From Phascolarctos cinereus (lineage: Eukaryota > Chordata > Mammalia > Diprotodontia > Phascolarctidae), in assembly GCF_002099425.1 (NCBI RefSeq), contig NW_018343984.1, positions 18,964,501 to 19,028,500 of the forward strand: a stretch of DNA of 64,000 bases. Direction: 5' to 3'. Both the position numbers and the translations under genes were made by a program. Numbering within the stretch: position 1 is the stretch's first letter; every line of letters begins with the position of its first letter. Below the pieces are notes generated by a model. It was not told where the DNA came from, did no database searches, and saw nothing but the letters and a program-made list of their open reading frames with translations. Of this stretch, positions 10,121 to 19,735 are shown in pieces.

Positions 10121-10554
10121 AAACAACACCTCTCTACCCAAATGAAAACAAAAACCTTGTTCACTTTTCCATGAATGGACAAATTGATATTACTCACTAG
10201 CAACATGTCCACAAATTAATGGTAAGAGAGACCAGCACCCTACCATTCCTTCGGGGTTGGCAGATGCGGGACTGTCTGTAGTAATTGGTTCGTGTTGGGT
10301 TAGATGTGGGCCAGGGGGTGATTCAAGCTTATGGTAGGTGTTCCAGCAAGCCATGGGCTATCTCTTATTCAATCCCTAGGTATAAAAGATGGCTTTTTTG
10401 GAGTCCTCAGACATCCCAAATCCACTGGTAAGGAAGGTCTGGAGCTTCAAGATAAACTAGTATTCCTTTCTCTCCCTTCCTGACACTGGATTCCCTGGAA
10501 AGATCCTATGACTGACCTGTCTACCTATGTTCATTTGACTTAGACATGGTAGGG
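10121..10554. other. No gene or repeat recognised
   Basis: Unique-looking sequence of about 430 bp with no supported frame. Confidence 0.4.
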
Positions 10555-10870
10555 GATATTGTTTTTGGGGACTTTTTTGCCTTTCTTTTTATCCTGAGTG
10601 CTTAGCAGTATCAGGCACATAATAAGTGCTTTAATTAATACTTGTTAACTTGAGACTTCCGGGTTCTCAAGGCTTATGCTAGTCTGTCAAGCTCAAAATC
10701 AGAAAACTGCAGGATATCTGAATGTGTGGCACATAGTAGGACACTGTTTAAACACTAACATTATCCTTATCCTTTTCCTCATCCTAATCCTTATTTCCAG
10801 TGCCAAGTATAATTCCTGGCTCTTATTAGCTTCTTAATAAATGTATGTGGTTGATTGATTATTTGAAAGG
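10555..10870 (+). repeat. Two diverged L2 3' tails
   Basis: First at 10555-10660 (GAGTGCTTAGCAGTATCAGG, AATAAGTGCTTTAATTAATA). Second at about 10760-10870 (GTGCCAAGTATAATTCCTGG, TTCTTAATAAATGTATGTGG) with a TTATCC-rich run before it. Confidence 0.55.
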
Positions 10871-11007
10871 ATGAAGGAGGGAAGGACTGCCTATTTCACT
10901 TTGGGGGGAGTAGCTTGACCTCAATGAGAAATAGAAAACATTTAGACAACCTCTATAGGCCAGCAAAATGGCAACTTGCCTTCTCACTTGTCCCCATTGA
11001 TCTCACT

Positions 11008-11215
11008 CGCATCTCTAAGACTGTAGTGACAGAAGGGGATGTGAATCAATGAAAGAATTCACACACTGGGAATTCCCCTAATGAAATCACAAGTCCTGAC
11101 CCCCACCTCCTCAAAAAAAATTTCAAAGGCAAATAACATATGTATGGTGTTGTGCAAATCTTAAAACACTATATAAATTCTAGCAGTCATCATCATCACG
11201 ATTATTATTTTTATT
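11008..11215 (+). repeat. MIR-like SINE, types C and A tail combined
   Basis: Type C text (ATCTCTAAGACTGTAGTGAC, AATTCACACACTGGG, AATGAAATCACAAGTCC) is followed directly by a type A ending (GCAAATCTTAAAACACTATA, TAAATTCTAG, then ATCATC/ATTATT). Confidence 0.7.
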
Positions 11216-11959
11216 GTTGTAACTATGGTCCCTGAGGATTCCTTTGCCTTTGCTTGCCTTCCCCTGGGATTCTGAGGCATCCTCTCCTGGGAATACGTGG
11301 CCAGCCAGCAGATTAGCAGCTTGTAGAGGAGACAGGAGAGTCTGACCAGTAAGGCTCACATGTTTACTTCCCACATTGGATGAGAAGCCTAACTTGCCTC
11401 ATAAAGCCTCCCCCATCATCACCAAGACAGCTCTCTCAAAAACCTACTGGACTGGACTGAAAGCTTAACGTTGATGGATGTGAGGTTTGGGACTTTACCC
11501 AGGTAAGAATCCATGCGGCAAAAAGCCCAGATCAGGCAGGTGACCCAGAGGAAGGCCAAACTGTTTACTGGCAGATATGTTTTTGAAAATCTTCTCTAAC
11601 TGGTCATGGCAGCGGAAATACCCTGCTGTTAAACGTATCTGCAATCCACTACTCTCCCAATCCACCTACAAACATTTTGACCTTTAAAGAAATGATGGAG
11701 AAGCTGGCGATTTTTTTTTCTCTCATGGCTATTTTTCAGCTCCAAGGCAATTGCAGCCCTCTTTGTTTCTCCTGTTCCTCAGCTCTTTGAAGTCTTGCTG
11801 TGGTCACTAGGAACCCACTAGCACTTCTCTCTGGGCAATCACTGGAGTTCAGATCTGTGATTTGTGATTTGCAGATAACATGTGCATTTTGTGGTTGCTG
11901 TGTCCAGTGTGGATAGGAGAGATGACAGATGCCCCATAATGCCCCTCACACAAACTTCA
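11216..11959. other. No gene or repeat recognised
   Basis: About 740 bp of unique-looking sequence. Open frames of 64 and 74 aa on the minus strand have no supporting features. Confidence 0.4.
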
Positions 11960-12045
11960 CAATTTTCTCTCTGTACTGATCTATCCCCAGAAGACAGCAA
12001 AGGGCCTGGCACAGAGTAAGACCTTGATAAATGCTTGTTGAATTG
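11960..12045 (+). repeat. L2 LINE 3' tail
   Basis: CAAAGGGCCTGGCACAGAGT, CTTGATAAATGCTTGTTGAA. Confidence 0.75.
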
Positions 12046-12325
12046 ACATAATAATAACAACAATAATAATTTTTATTTATATAGCATTTTATTTATATGT
12101 TACCTTAAGGTTTGCAAAGCACTTCACATATCTAATTTGATCCTCACACTGACCCAGCAAGGTAGATGCTATTTTAATCCCATTTTACAGATGAGAAAAC
12201 TAAGTTTGAGAGAGTTTAAGAAAGACCTGTCCAGGGTCACATAACTAATGAGAATCTAAGGCAGGATTTGAACTGATCTTTCTGACCCTAGGCCCAGTGC
12301 TCCATCCACACTGCTCCACCTAGCT
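12046..12325 (-). repeat. MIR-like SINE, type A, full length
   Basis: It starts with an AATAATAA tail, then TAAGGTTTGCAAAGCACTTC, CCCATTTTACAGATGAGAAA and GTCACATAACTAATGAG, ending at the tRNA head CTGCTCCACCTAGCTGGG. Confidence 0.9.
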
Positions 12326-12329
12326 GGGT

Positions 12330-12660
12330 GGGTGGAAATCTGGCTTCAAATCCTTGTCTGTCTCTTATTACCTATGTAACTTCAGTCATGTTATTAACTG
12401 TCCTGGGCCTCAGTTTCCTTATCTTTTAAATGAGTGAATTGAAATCTATGGGCCTGAGGCCCCTGTGATCTAAGAATCTGCATTCCTACCCCTGGCTTGT
12501 ACTTCTTATGGGATCATGAACAAGTTACTTAGCATTTCAGTGCCTCAGACGATTCTCTAAGACTGTAGTTACTAATAAGCTCTTGTTCCAAATCAATAGA
12601 AGGAATTTCCACATTGGTAATTGCATCAGTGAAATCATGGGTCAATGTTACCCTCTCCAC
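12330..12660 (+). repeat. Two MIR-like SINE relics, types B then C
   Basis: Type B at 12330-12480 (CTGGCTTCAAATCCTTGTCT, GGGCCTCAGTTTCCTTATCT). Type C at 12481-12660 (GTGCCTCAGACGATTCTCTA, GAAGGAATTTCCACATTGG, AGTGAAATCATGGG). Confidence 0.75.
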
Positions 12661-12753
12661 CCCCTGTTTCCCCCTCCAAAAGGTAAATGCCATGCTTTAA
12701 TATTTTGAAATAGAATCTCGGAGTTGGGAATATACTTCCAAGTCCATCTAATC

Positions 12754-12964
12754 TAAGGATTTTTAAGGTAGGGTCCTTGGATTCCAAGGGGTCCTTGTAT
12801 TTGATTGGGAAAAAAATCTTTTTTTCCCCTAATATAAATGCTTTCCTTTGTAATTGTAGGTATTTCATTTTATGCATTTAGAAACATTATTCTGAGTAGA
12901 GGCCCATCGGCTTCACCAGATTTCCAAAGGGATCCATGATACAAAAGGGGCTTAAGGATCCCTG
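12754..12964. mobile_element. hAT-like MITE, copy 1 of 4
   Basis: Its internal text (AAATGCTTTCCTTTGTAATT, ATGCATTTAGAAACATTATT, AGAGGCCCATCGGCTTCACC) is shared with copies at 15145, 21064 and 23290. The right end (CTTAAGGATCCCTG) is a decayed form of GTTAAGAACCCCTG. The flanks ATCTAATC (12746-12753) and ATCAAATC (12965-12972) match at 7 of 8 bases, the hAT duplication length. Confidence 0.65.
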
Positions 12965-13094
12965 ATCAAATCTATCCTTGCTTCTTAACATTTCCCTACC
13001 AATATATCCCTTCATTTTTGAATCTGCTCAATATAAAAGTTGATCACAATTGGTAGTAAGCAATGGCTTGGTTGCCTGCCACATTTTAGTGAAT

Positions 13095-13290
13095 AAAGTG
13101 ATGCATTTGTTGTTTAGAAGGCCCCTGTTCCAATGCTGCCTCAGACAATAATTAGCCATGTCACCAAAATGCAAGTCACTTTGTCTCTTTGATGGTGATA
13201 AAAATATCTCAAATTCCTTCCTCATAGGAAGCCTTGTGAGTTTTAAATGACATAATGAATGTAGAGTGCTTCTCAAACTAATCTTTCAAG
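13095..13290 (+). repeat. MIR-like SINE, type A relic
   Basis: GCCATGTCACCAAAATGCAA, CCTCATAGGAAGCCTTGTGA, GTTTTAAATGACATAATGAA, GTAGAGTGCTTCTCAAAC. Confidence 0.6.
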
Positions 13291-13316
13291 TGTCTACAAG
13301 GTCAGTGTTTTTCAAT

Positions 13317-13800
13317 TGGACTTGTGATTTCATTGGAGTTATGGTTTCCAATGTGGAAACACCCTGCTGATATGTATCTTTGGTCTTGAAGAGCTGCCTG
13401 GGACATAGAAAAACTAAGTGGCTTGTCCACGGTTTCATGGCTAGTACAGTTATCCCTTCCATATCATTGCTTGAGGGGCACGGCGCCCCCATGATCTGGA
13501 AAATCTGTGTAAAATTTTTTGGCCCTCCTCTCATGCCAGAGAAGAAGACTGAATTATTAAGGTATTAAAAGATAAAATACAGTGGTATTATATAATACTA
13601 TACATGTATTTTATATATGCCCGAGTTTCTAATTTTTTTCCGTATTATCTGTTGGCTTCCAAAAAACTCCTCCAAAATTCCCATTTAATTTCTTATGCCA
13701 ACCCGTGAAATATCAAAACCACAATGGGGAAAATAGGTTTTGAACTCAGGTCTCCCTGATCACAAGGCTGGATCTCTATCCTCTAGCCAATACTATGTCT
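13317..13800 (-). repeat. MIR-like SINE, type C, split by an insertion
   Basis: Left piece 13317-13446 (CTTGTGATTTCATTGGAGTT ... AGTGGCTTGTCCACGG). Right piece 13734-13800 (GGTTTTGAACTCAGGTCTCC ... CTCTATCCTCTAGCC). The tRNA head continues across the insertion at 13447-13733, with about 13 bp of SINE missing. Confidence 0.7.
13447..13733. mobile_element. TA-flanked MITE-like insertion, 287 bp
   Basis: It begins CAGTTATCCCTTCC and contains GGGGCACGGCGCCCCCATGA, an almost perfect palindrome, then AATTTTTTGGCCCTCC. TA sits on both sides (13445-13446, 13734-13735). Element type (Tc1/mariner or pogo-like) is inferred from the TA flanks and the interrupted SINE. I could not see clear terminal inverted repeats. 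Confidence 0.5.
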
Positions 13801-13813
13801 CTATAGCCAATCA

Positions 13814-13853
13814 TTAATAATAATAATAATAATAATAATAACAGCAACAACAA
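13814..13853. repeat. TAA/CAA microsatellite
   Basis: An AATAAT run followed by CAGCAACAACAAC. Confidence 0.9.
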
Positions 13854-14555
13854 CACAATGATCATTAGATCATTAGTTCCTGGTCCTCTTTTATAAAAAA
13901 AATTTCTAAAATATATCAAATAGCATATCTCTGAAGAGAACTGGTTTTCTGTGTCATTAATTAAAATATTACTCATTTAAAAAGATGAAAGCTAAGAAGA
14001 TAACAATGCTGATTTGTTTTCTTAGGAGATAGTAGATGTGTACAAATGCAATATAATCATAGGCATGGCTTCGTAAGACTCCTATTTAAGTGATTCCTGA
14101 GATTCAGTTTCCAGACACTGAGAATAATCAAACAGGTACATCAAGGACCCATTCTTGTCATTAAAAGCAAATTTATTGAAGCATCTCAATTTTGCCACAT
14201 ACCCTAACATCTACATATGGGGCTGGATTCCTAATCCTGTTATTCGGCCGGGCTGGAGATTAAGGGAATGTATAATAAATGCCTCTGTCATTACCTATAA
14301 ATAGGATGCTGCTAACTCAAGTGTATCCCTCTGTAATAGGAAAAAAAGGAACCCAACCATCACCACTCAGCTGAAGCACATTTGCATTGTATGCTGTTCT
14401 GCACCCAAAGGAAATGATAAAAAAAAAGGCAATTGATTATAATTGTCTTCCATTGCTCTGATTAAAAACCACAAATACATATTTATTCAGAAGCCACTGG
14501 GTGTATACCTTATTAACAAATAAGTTGATATTTGTAGAGATTGTCTGGAATTTTT
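13854..14555. other. Repeat-free stretch, candidate conserved non-coding element
   Basis: No repeat family is recognisable. 14190-14500 holds several transcription-factor-like words: ATTTGCAT (octamer) at 14379-14386, CAATTGATTATAATTG (paired homeodomain cores) at 14431-14446, and AACCACAAA (RUNX-like) near 14467. Whether it is conserved cannot be judged here. Confidence 0.3.
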
Positions 14556-14559
14556 AAAA

Positions 14560-14775
14560 AGCTGGATATAAAACATTGTAAGCTTTGCAAACACTTTGTA
14601 TATATTATCTCCTTTGAGTCTTACAGTAGCTCAGTGAAGTAGGTTCTATTATTACATTCATTGTACAAATGGGGAAACTGAGGCTCAATGAGATTGACTT
14701 GCTCTAGTAAGTGTGAGAAGTAGGATTTACTCCTAGATCTGTGCCATTTCCCAGTCTAGAGTGCATTCCACCATA
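14560..14775 (-). repeat. MIR-like SINE, type A
   Basis: GTAAGCTTTGCAAACACTTT, ATTATCTCCTTTGAGTCTTA, ATGGGGAAACTGAGGCTCAA, then a decayed head. Confidence 0.8.
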
Positions 14776-14956
14776 ATTTATTGTCTCTAGTTTTAATTAG
14801 TAATAATTACTTGTTAAAATTAGGCCAATGGAGTTGCACTACTGAGAAGCTGCATGTGGTAATAAGGAAATTGGGCTTGGAGTCACAAGACCCTGGCCTG
14901 AGTTCCGGCTTTGTCAATTCCTAGTTATATGATCCCAGGGATGCCTCTTTCTCCTT

Positions 14957-15093
14957 TGTTTTTGTCTGGAGGCAGTTGGGGTTAAGTGACTTGCCCAGGA
15001 TCACACAGCTAGTAAGTGTCTGAGGCCAGATTTGAATTCAGTCCTCCTGACTCTAGGGCCAGTGTTCTATCCACTGCATCACCAAGCTGTCCC
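14957..15093 (-). repeat. WSINE1-like SINE nested in a MIR-like SINE
   Basis: TTGGGGTTAAGTGACTTGCC, GATCACACAGCTAGTAAGTG, GACTCTAGGGCCAGTGTTCT, ending CACCAAGCTGTCCC. The near-identical flanks CTTTCTCCTTTG and CTTTCCTTCTTTG fit a target-site duplication. Confidence 0.75.
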
Positions 15094-15144
15094 TTTCCTT
15101 CTTTGGACTTCAGTTTTCTCATCTGTACATCAGAGGCTTGGATT

Positions 15145-15312
15145 ATCAGACGTTCTTCACCTAGGGTCCATGAGCTTGCTTTTTAAAATGCTTTGATGAT
15201 CAATATCATTGGTTTCCTTTGTAATCCACAGTATTTTTAAAAAATTTTATGCATTTAAAAACACAGTTCTGAGAAAGCGTCCATGGTTTTCCCCAGCCTG
15301 CCTAAGGAGTAC

Positions 15313-15351
<39 letters not shown>

Positions 15352-15379
15352 ACACACACACAAAATAGGTTAAGAATCC
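15145..15379. mobile_element. hAT-like MITE, copy 2 of 4, with a CA microsatellite
   Basis: Ends CAGACGTTCTTCACCT and AGGTTAAGAATCC. Internal ATGCATTTAAAAACACAGTT and TTCTGAGAAAGCGTCCATGG. The exact 8-mer CTTGGATT flanks it (15137-15144, 15380-15387), a hAT hallmark. A CA repeat (15313-15362) has grown just inside the right end. Confidence 0.82.
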
Positions 15380-15579
15380 CTTGGATTTGATGGCCCTTCA
15401 AAGCCAAGTTACTGGAATGACCGGGCCATGTTGAGTTTTTCCTCTCATTGATACATACCTTCAATTTTCATCATTACAGGGGAAGAGGGATGCCTCCAAA
15501 CTGAAGCCTACTAAAGGGGAGATCAGGATGTTGAAGGGACTTAAGACCATGTGACATTAATATTTTAAAATACCCAAGG

Positions 15580-15965
15580 TACTTAGCTTAGGCTACTTAG
15601 TCTAGAAAACAGGAGACTAAGGGTAAGTGGGGTAGAGTGAAGAAGAGTAAGATTGTTACATTCAAATATTGTGAAGAGTGATCATGTGGAAGAAGCATTA
15701 AATTTCTTCTATTTGGCCCCAGATGGCTGGACACAAGGCAGATAATTGGCTTAGTCTACAGAGTGATTTCCTAATAATCAGAGCTGTGGCCGTGGGTTAG
15801 GCAAGAGGTAGTGTGCTCCCTGTCACTAGAGGTGTTCAAGGAAAGACTACATGCTAACTTTTACAAACTGTCATGGAAGGGACTTCTCTCCACTATTAGA
15901 CTGGTTAATCTGTAAGATCTTTTACAAATTTATGACTCTATGGTTCTATGAATTAGCAATAGAGC
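15580..15965 (+). repeat. L3/CR1 LINE 3' end
   Basis: AATATTGTGAAGAGTGATCA, TTCTATTTGGCCCCAGATGG, GCTCCCTGTCACTAGAGGTG, TTCAAGGAAAGACTACATGC, TATGACTCTATGGTTCTATG: the L3/CR1 3' order is intact. Confidence 0.85.
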
Positions 15966-16204
15966 TGTGATTAGCAATTTTTTTCAGCTGGGTAAAGTGG
16001 TAGGGAGGCAGGGCACAGTCTGAGGGAAGACCATTTGTTTTGCTAGTCCTGGGACACCAGGGAGTATTGAAGCAGCTGAATGGGAAGAAGTGTATTTAGA
16101 TGGGCCTGGTGCCTTTGCCAAAGACAGAATTGGTTAGGGAAGGAAGTGTACCATGGGATGGGACTGTTACCACCCCCTAAATTTCCTGTACTGTGGGAAG
16201 GTAC

Positions 16205-16620
16205 CAGGAAGGAAGGAAGGAAGAAAGGGAGAAGAGAAGGATTGAAAGAAGGAAGAAAGGAAGAGAGGAAAGAAGGAAAGAAAAAAGGAAGAAAGGAAGG
16301 GACCAAGTGAGGAAAGAATTAAGGAAGGGAGGGAGGGAAGGAGGATAGGAAGAAAGAAAGAAAGGTAAGGATGAAGGAATTAAAGGAGGAAGGAAGAAAG
16401 GAAGGGAGGAAAGACGGAAGGAGAGGTGGGAGAGAGGAAGGAATTAAGAAAGGAAAGGAAGGAGGAAGGGAGGAAAGAGGAAGGGAGGAAAGAAGGAAGG
16501 AGAAGAGGGAGGGGTGAAGGAAGGAATTAAGAAAGGAAGAAAGGAAAGAAAGGAGGAAGGGAGGAAAGAAGAAAGGAAGAGAGAGAGAAGAGGGAAGGAA
16601 AGGAGAGAGAAATGACTGAA
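16205..16620 (+). repeat. Polypurine GGAA/GAAA tract, about 415 bp
   Basis: Almost uninterrupted purine on the plus strand (GGAAGGAAGGAAGAAAGGGA style), broken mainly by a few GAATTAA words. Serine/proline/phenylalanine-rich frames on the minus strand (16043-16306, 16444-16728) are translations of this tract, not genes. Confidence 0.92.
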
Positions 16621-16639
16621 CGTAGGAAAGGAACCAGAC

Positions 16640-16860
16640 ACTGTGCTAAGCATTGGGGATACAAAGAAAGGCAAATGATAGTGCCTATCCTCAAGGAGCT
16701 CATAATCTGATGGGGGAAGACAACACATAAAAGTAATCTAAAAGGTCTGTGTGTGTAGGGGTGTGAGTGCAGGTGGCAGGTGTGATAACCTAATAAAGTC
16801 CAGAAGAGTGCAGCCAGGTGGGAAATGACGAGATGGCTGACCTTGGTTCATCATCAGAAG
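16640..16860 (-). repeat. L2 LINE 3' end
   Basis: ACACTGTGCTAAGCATTGGG, GGATACAAAGAAAGGCAAAT, CCTCAAGGAGCTCATAATCT, GATGGGGGAAGACAACAC. Its terminal segment has been replaced by the purine tract. Confidence 0.85.
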
Positions 16861-16889
16861 CTGATGTGATTTAATGAGTGGAAATGACA

Positions 16890-17112
16890 CTAACGAAGAT
16901 ACATTACTGTCTGCTTTGCTACTGCACCCTAAGGAGCAAGGGCCGTTTTCCTCTGTCTTGAAACTGTCAACTCCTATTTATGCCATCTCCCCCATTAGAA
17001 TGCTAGCTCCCTGTGAGCAGGGACAGTCCTACTTTCCTATTTGGATTTTCAGCACTTGACATGGTGCTTTGCACATAAAGGCTTAACAAATACTTTATCA
17101 TTCATTCATTCA
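16890..17112 (+). repeat. L2 LINE 3' end with ATTC tail
   Basis: CCCCCATTAGAATGCTAGCT, CCCTGTGAGCAGGGACAGTC, GCTTTGCACATAAAGGCTTA, then ATTCATTCATTC. Confidence 0.85.
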
Positions 17113-17390
17113 AATTTTTCTTCATCTGTAAAATGGGGAAAATAAGACTTGGAATAACTAGCTCACAGGTTGGTTGTGGGTTTTAAATGAGCTGATGTAT
17201 GTATAATGTGGGACTGGCCAATGGAAGGCCAGTTCTTGAAACAGAACCAGGTATTGCTTGCCTGGATTCATTCCTTTGAGCATGCAGAAATAGCCACCAT
17301 TAGCCTGATGTCCATTACAAATGTAAAGCACTTTGCAAATTTCAAGTGCTATATAACATTTCCTGTTATTCTTGTGCTTATGATTATCCC
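17113..17390 (+). repeat. MIR-like SINE, type A, with an inserted ~120 bp
   Basis: Core at 17113-17195 (TTCATCTGTAAAATGGGGAA, GTTTTAAATGAGCTGATG). The tail resumes at about 17312 (AATGTAAAGCACTTTGCAAA, GTGCTATATAACATTTCC). The segment between them is foreign to the SINE and I cannot name it. Confidence 0.65.
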
Positions 17391-17465
17391 AACTCTTCAC
17401 CAGAGCTGTGGGAAACTCCATTAAGATTTGATAACATGAACAGAAAAGAGTGTGACAATCTATGT

Positions 17466-17855
17466 ATGTTTCTTTTTTTAAACTAATTTAAAAAAATTAG
17501 CATTTATTTTCTCACTCTTTTACCTCTCCCAAGAAAATTTTTTTTAATTTTTTTTTTTGATTAGGCAATGGGATTAAGTGACTTGCTGTGGGTCACAGAG
17601 CTAGTAAGCATTATGTGTCTGAGTCCAGATTTGAACTCAGGTCCTCCTGAATCCAGGGCTGGTGCTCTATCCACTGAGCCACCTAGCTGCCCCCCCCAAA
17701 AGTTAAAAAGGGAAACACAACCCTTGCGACATGCATAGTCAAACAAAATAGATTCCCATATCAGTCATTTCCAAAAATGTGTGTCTCATTCTTTAGTTCG
17801 TCCATCAGCTCTCTGTCAAGGTGTGGGTAAGCATCATCAGTCTTTTGAAATTCTC
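17466..17855 (-). repeat. L1 LINE 3' UTR, split by a SINE
   Basis: Reversed marsupial L1 3' end: CATGCATAGTCAAACAAAAT, AAAATGTGTGTCTCATTC, CCATCAGCTCTCTGTCAAGG on the right. The A/T-rich terminal part (TAGCATTTATTTTCTCAC) is on the left of the WSINE1-like insertion. Confidence 0.65.
17542..17698 (-). repeat. WSINE1-like SINE nested in L1 3' UTR
   Basis: Poly-T, GATTAGGCAATGGGATTAAG, TGACTTGCTGTGGGTCACAG, GAATCCAGGGCTGGTGCTCT, ATCCACTGAGCCACCTAGCT, then C-rich end. TSD is not resolvable in the A/T-rich flanks. Confidence 0.85.
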
Positions 17856-17859
17856 AGCA

Positions 17860-18942
17860 TCATAGTCAAAGTAGGTACCATCACCTGCTTACACTAGTCC
17901 CTCCCTCTGCTTCCATGCCTGATAATACCTTGTTCTTCCTTTTTCCTTCACTTCCAAGGTCATAAATGGGAGCTAAGTGTTGGCTTGGACAGGGCTGGGT
18001 TAAGAAATTGGGATTAGGGGAGTTGGAGGAGCAGGAACGCCTAGCCCTGACCCTGAACCTCCTGCACTTAGCTAGGTGTTGAGCCAGATTCTTTCTCTCC
18101 AGAAGTCCAACAGGAGCAGCAATTTACTAGTATTCCAAGCCAGTTAACACAGCATCCAGGGGGTGTCCAAAGTACTTTAGTAGAGTAGCTGGGGCTTTGG
18201 GGAATTGAAGGGGAAAGTTCTCTTTCACTGTGTTCTGATGTGTATATCACTTGCTGTAAAAGTCAGAGATCAAGGAGGTCACTTTTGCAAGAATTATTGC
18301 AAATGTCCTCCCATAGTCCTCCAATCCCCATATCGTGCCCCAAGAGGGACAGAGAGAAGCACAAAGAAATAAAGTGACTTGCTCTGAAGGAGATGGGATT
18401 GGGCAGAGACAGTATATACCAGGGGAATCCTCTGCTTCCCTGGGCTGAGCTAGGCTGGGCTAGCAGACAGATCAAGCACATGGTTGGTCTCCAGAAAAAG
18501 GTCCCCTATTTGTAGATACTGCCTTGTCCCCTGCTGTGTAAACTTGTGCTTCCCTGGCTCTCACATTGAACCCCCTCTTTTTATTGATCTCAGAGAACAA
18601 AGATAAGGAAAAGACTTCCCTTGATGAATTCCTATGACATCAAAAAAGGCTTTAGGAAAGAGAGGCAGAACTAATGACTACTTGATTTTATTTTTTGGGT
18701 TACCTGTCTGATTTCCTTTGGGCCTTGAGTCTGGGTATACATGCTCGTTTGTGTAACTGGTTTAATTGATCTGTCCAAATTCGATAAGGCATTGTACATC
18801 TAAGGGACAACAAGGCATTGTACATCTAAGGGACAGTCAGATTACAAGTGCTCCTGGCTAAAGTCTCACTTTGAAATTCACCCCTTCCAAATACCCTATT
18901 TGTGAAGATTAAAAAAAAAATCATCACAGAAGACTTCACATA
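17860..18942. other. Unassigned stretch with a small tandem duplication
   Basis: No gene or clear repeat family. 18786-18809 and 18812-18835 are two identical 24-bp copies at a 26-bp period. Confidence 0.45.
18786..18835. repeat. Perfect 26-bp-period tandem duplication
   Basis: The unit begins AAGGCATTGTACATCTAAGG and is repeated once with no mismatch in the 24 shared bases, so the duplication is probably recent. Confidence 0.95.
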
Positions 18943-19206
18943 TAGAGGCAGGTAGGGGGAGCAGTGGGTAGAGTATTGGTATGGAACCAGGAAGACCTGA
19001 GTTCAAATCCAGCTTCAGAACTTGTTAGTTGTGTGATCCAGAACAAGTCACTTTGTCCCTGTCTGCCCTAGGTTCCTCACCTATAAGATGATGATAATAA
19101 TAGTGTCTACCTTCCAAAGTTGTTGTGAGGACAAAATAAGGCAATATTTTAAAAATGCTTTGCAAACCTTAAAGCTCTACATAAATGTTAGTTATTATTA
19201 TTTTTA
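18943..19206 (+). repeat. MIR-like SINE, type A, full length
   Basis: AGACCTGAGTTCAAATCCAG, ATAATAGTGTCTACCTTCCA, GTTGTTGTGAGGACAAAATA, TTTGCAAACCTTAAAGCTCT, TTAGTTATTATTATTTT. Confidence 0.92.
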
Positions 19207-19340
19207 CATATGGTAGTAGTAGGTTGAATGCATGGCATTGAATTCACTAGGGCTATATAGAAGGTAAGGATGTGGAGGTGGCAACTGAATCATCAGTTTC
19301 CATGTAATGATCCAAAATGATTTTGATGGTAAATATTCAG

Positions 19341-19735
19341 GGGCAGCTATGTGGTGCTATGAATAAGGAGCTAGGCCTAGGGTCAGGAAGACTCATCTTC
19401 CTGAGTTCAAATCTGGCCTCAGATATGTACTAGCTGTGTGACCCTGGGAAAGTCACTTAACCCTGTTTGCCTTAGTTTCTTCATCTGTAAAGTGAGCTGG
19501 AGCAGGAAATGGAAAACCACTCTGGTATCTCTGTCAAGAAAACCCCAAATGGGGGCAGCTAGGTGGCACAGTGGAAAGGGCACCAGTGCTGGATTCAGGA
19601 AGACCTGAGTTCAAATCTGGCCTTAGACACATGACACTTACTAGCTGTGTGACCCCGAGCAAGTCACTTAACCCCATTGCCTAGCCAAAAAGAAAACCCC
19701 AAATGGGGTCATAAAGAGTCAGACAACAAAATTCA
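19341..19735 (+). repeat. Mon1-type CORE-SINE split by a WSINE1-like SINE
   Basis: Left part 19341-19551 (GGGCAGCTATGTGGTG ... CTCTGTCAAGAAAACCCC). The right part (19690-19735) resumes with AAATGGGGTCATAAAGAGTC and ends AGACAACAAAA. Confidence 0.93.
19552..19689 (+). repeat. WSINE1-like SINE inside the Mon1-type SINE
   Basis: Complete, from GGGGCAGCTAGGTGGCACAG to CACTTAACCCCATTGCCTAG plus CCAAAA. A perfect 16-bp target duplication, AAGAAAACCCCAAATG, lies at 19536-19551 and 19690-19705. The tail is the basis for the WSINE1 label. Confidence 0.93.

Larger units (their letters stand above)
14846..15415 (+). repeat. MIR-like SINE, type B, in three pieces
   Basis: Piece 1 (14846-14956): TTGGGCTTGGAGTCACAAGA, GAGTTCCGGCTTTGTCAATT. 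Piece 2 (15094-15144): TCTTTGGACTTCAGTTTTCT, GTACATCAGAGGCTTGG. Piece 3 (15388-15415): TGATGGCCCTTCAAAGCCAA. The gaps are a WSINE1-like SINE and a hAT-like MITE. Confidence 0.75.

Noticed and set aside
16043-16728. Open frames rich in Phe, Leu, Pro and Ser (minus) and Lys, Glu, Gly (plus)
   Set aside because: They are translations of the GGAA/GAAA purine tract. Composition and reading in several frames at once show no gene.
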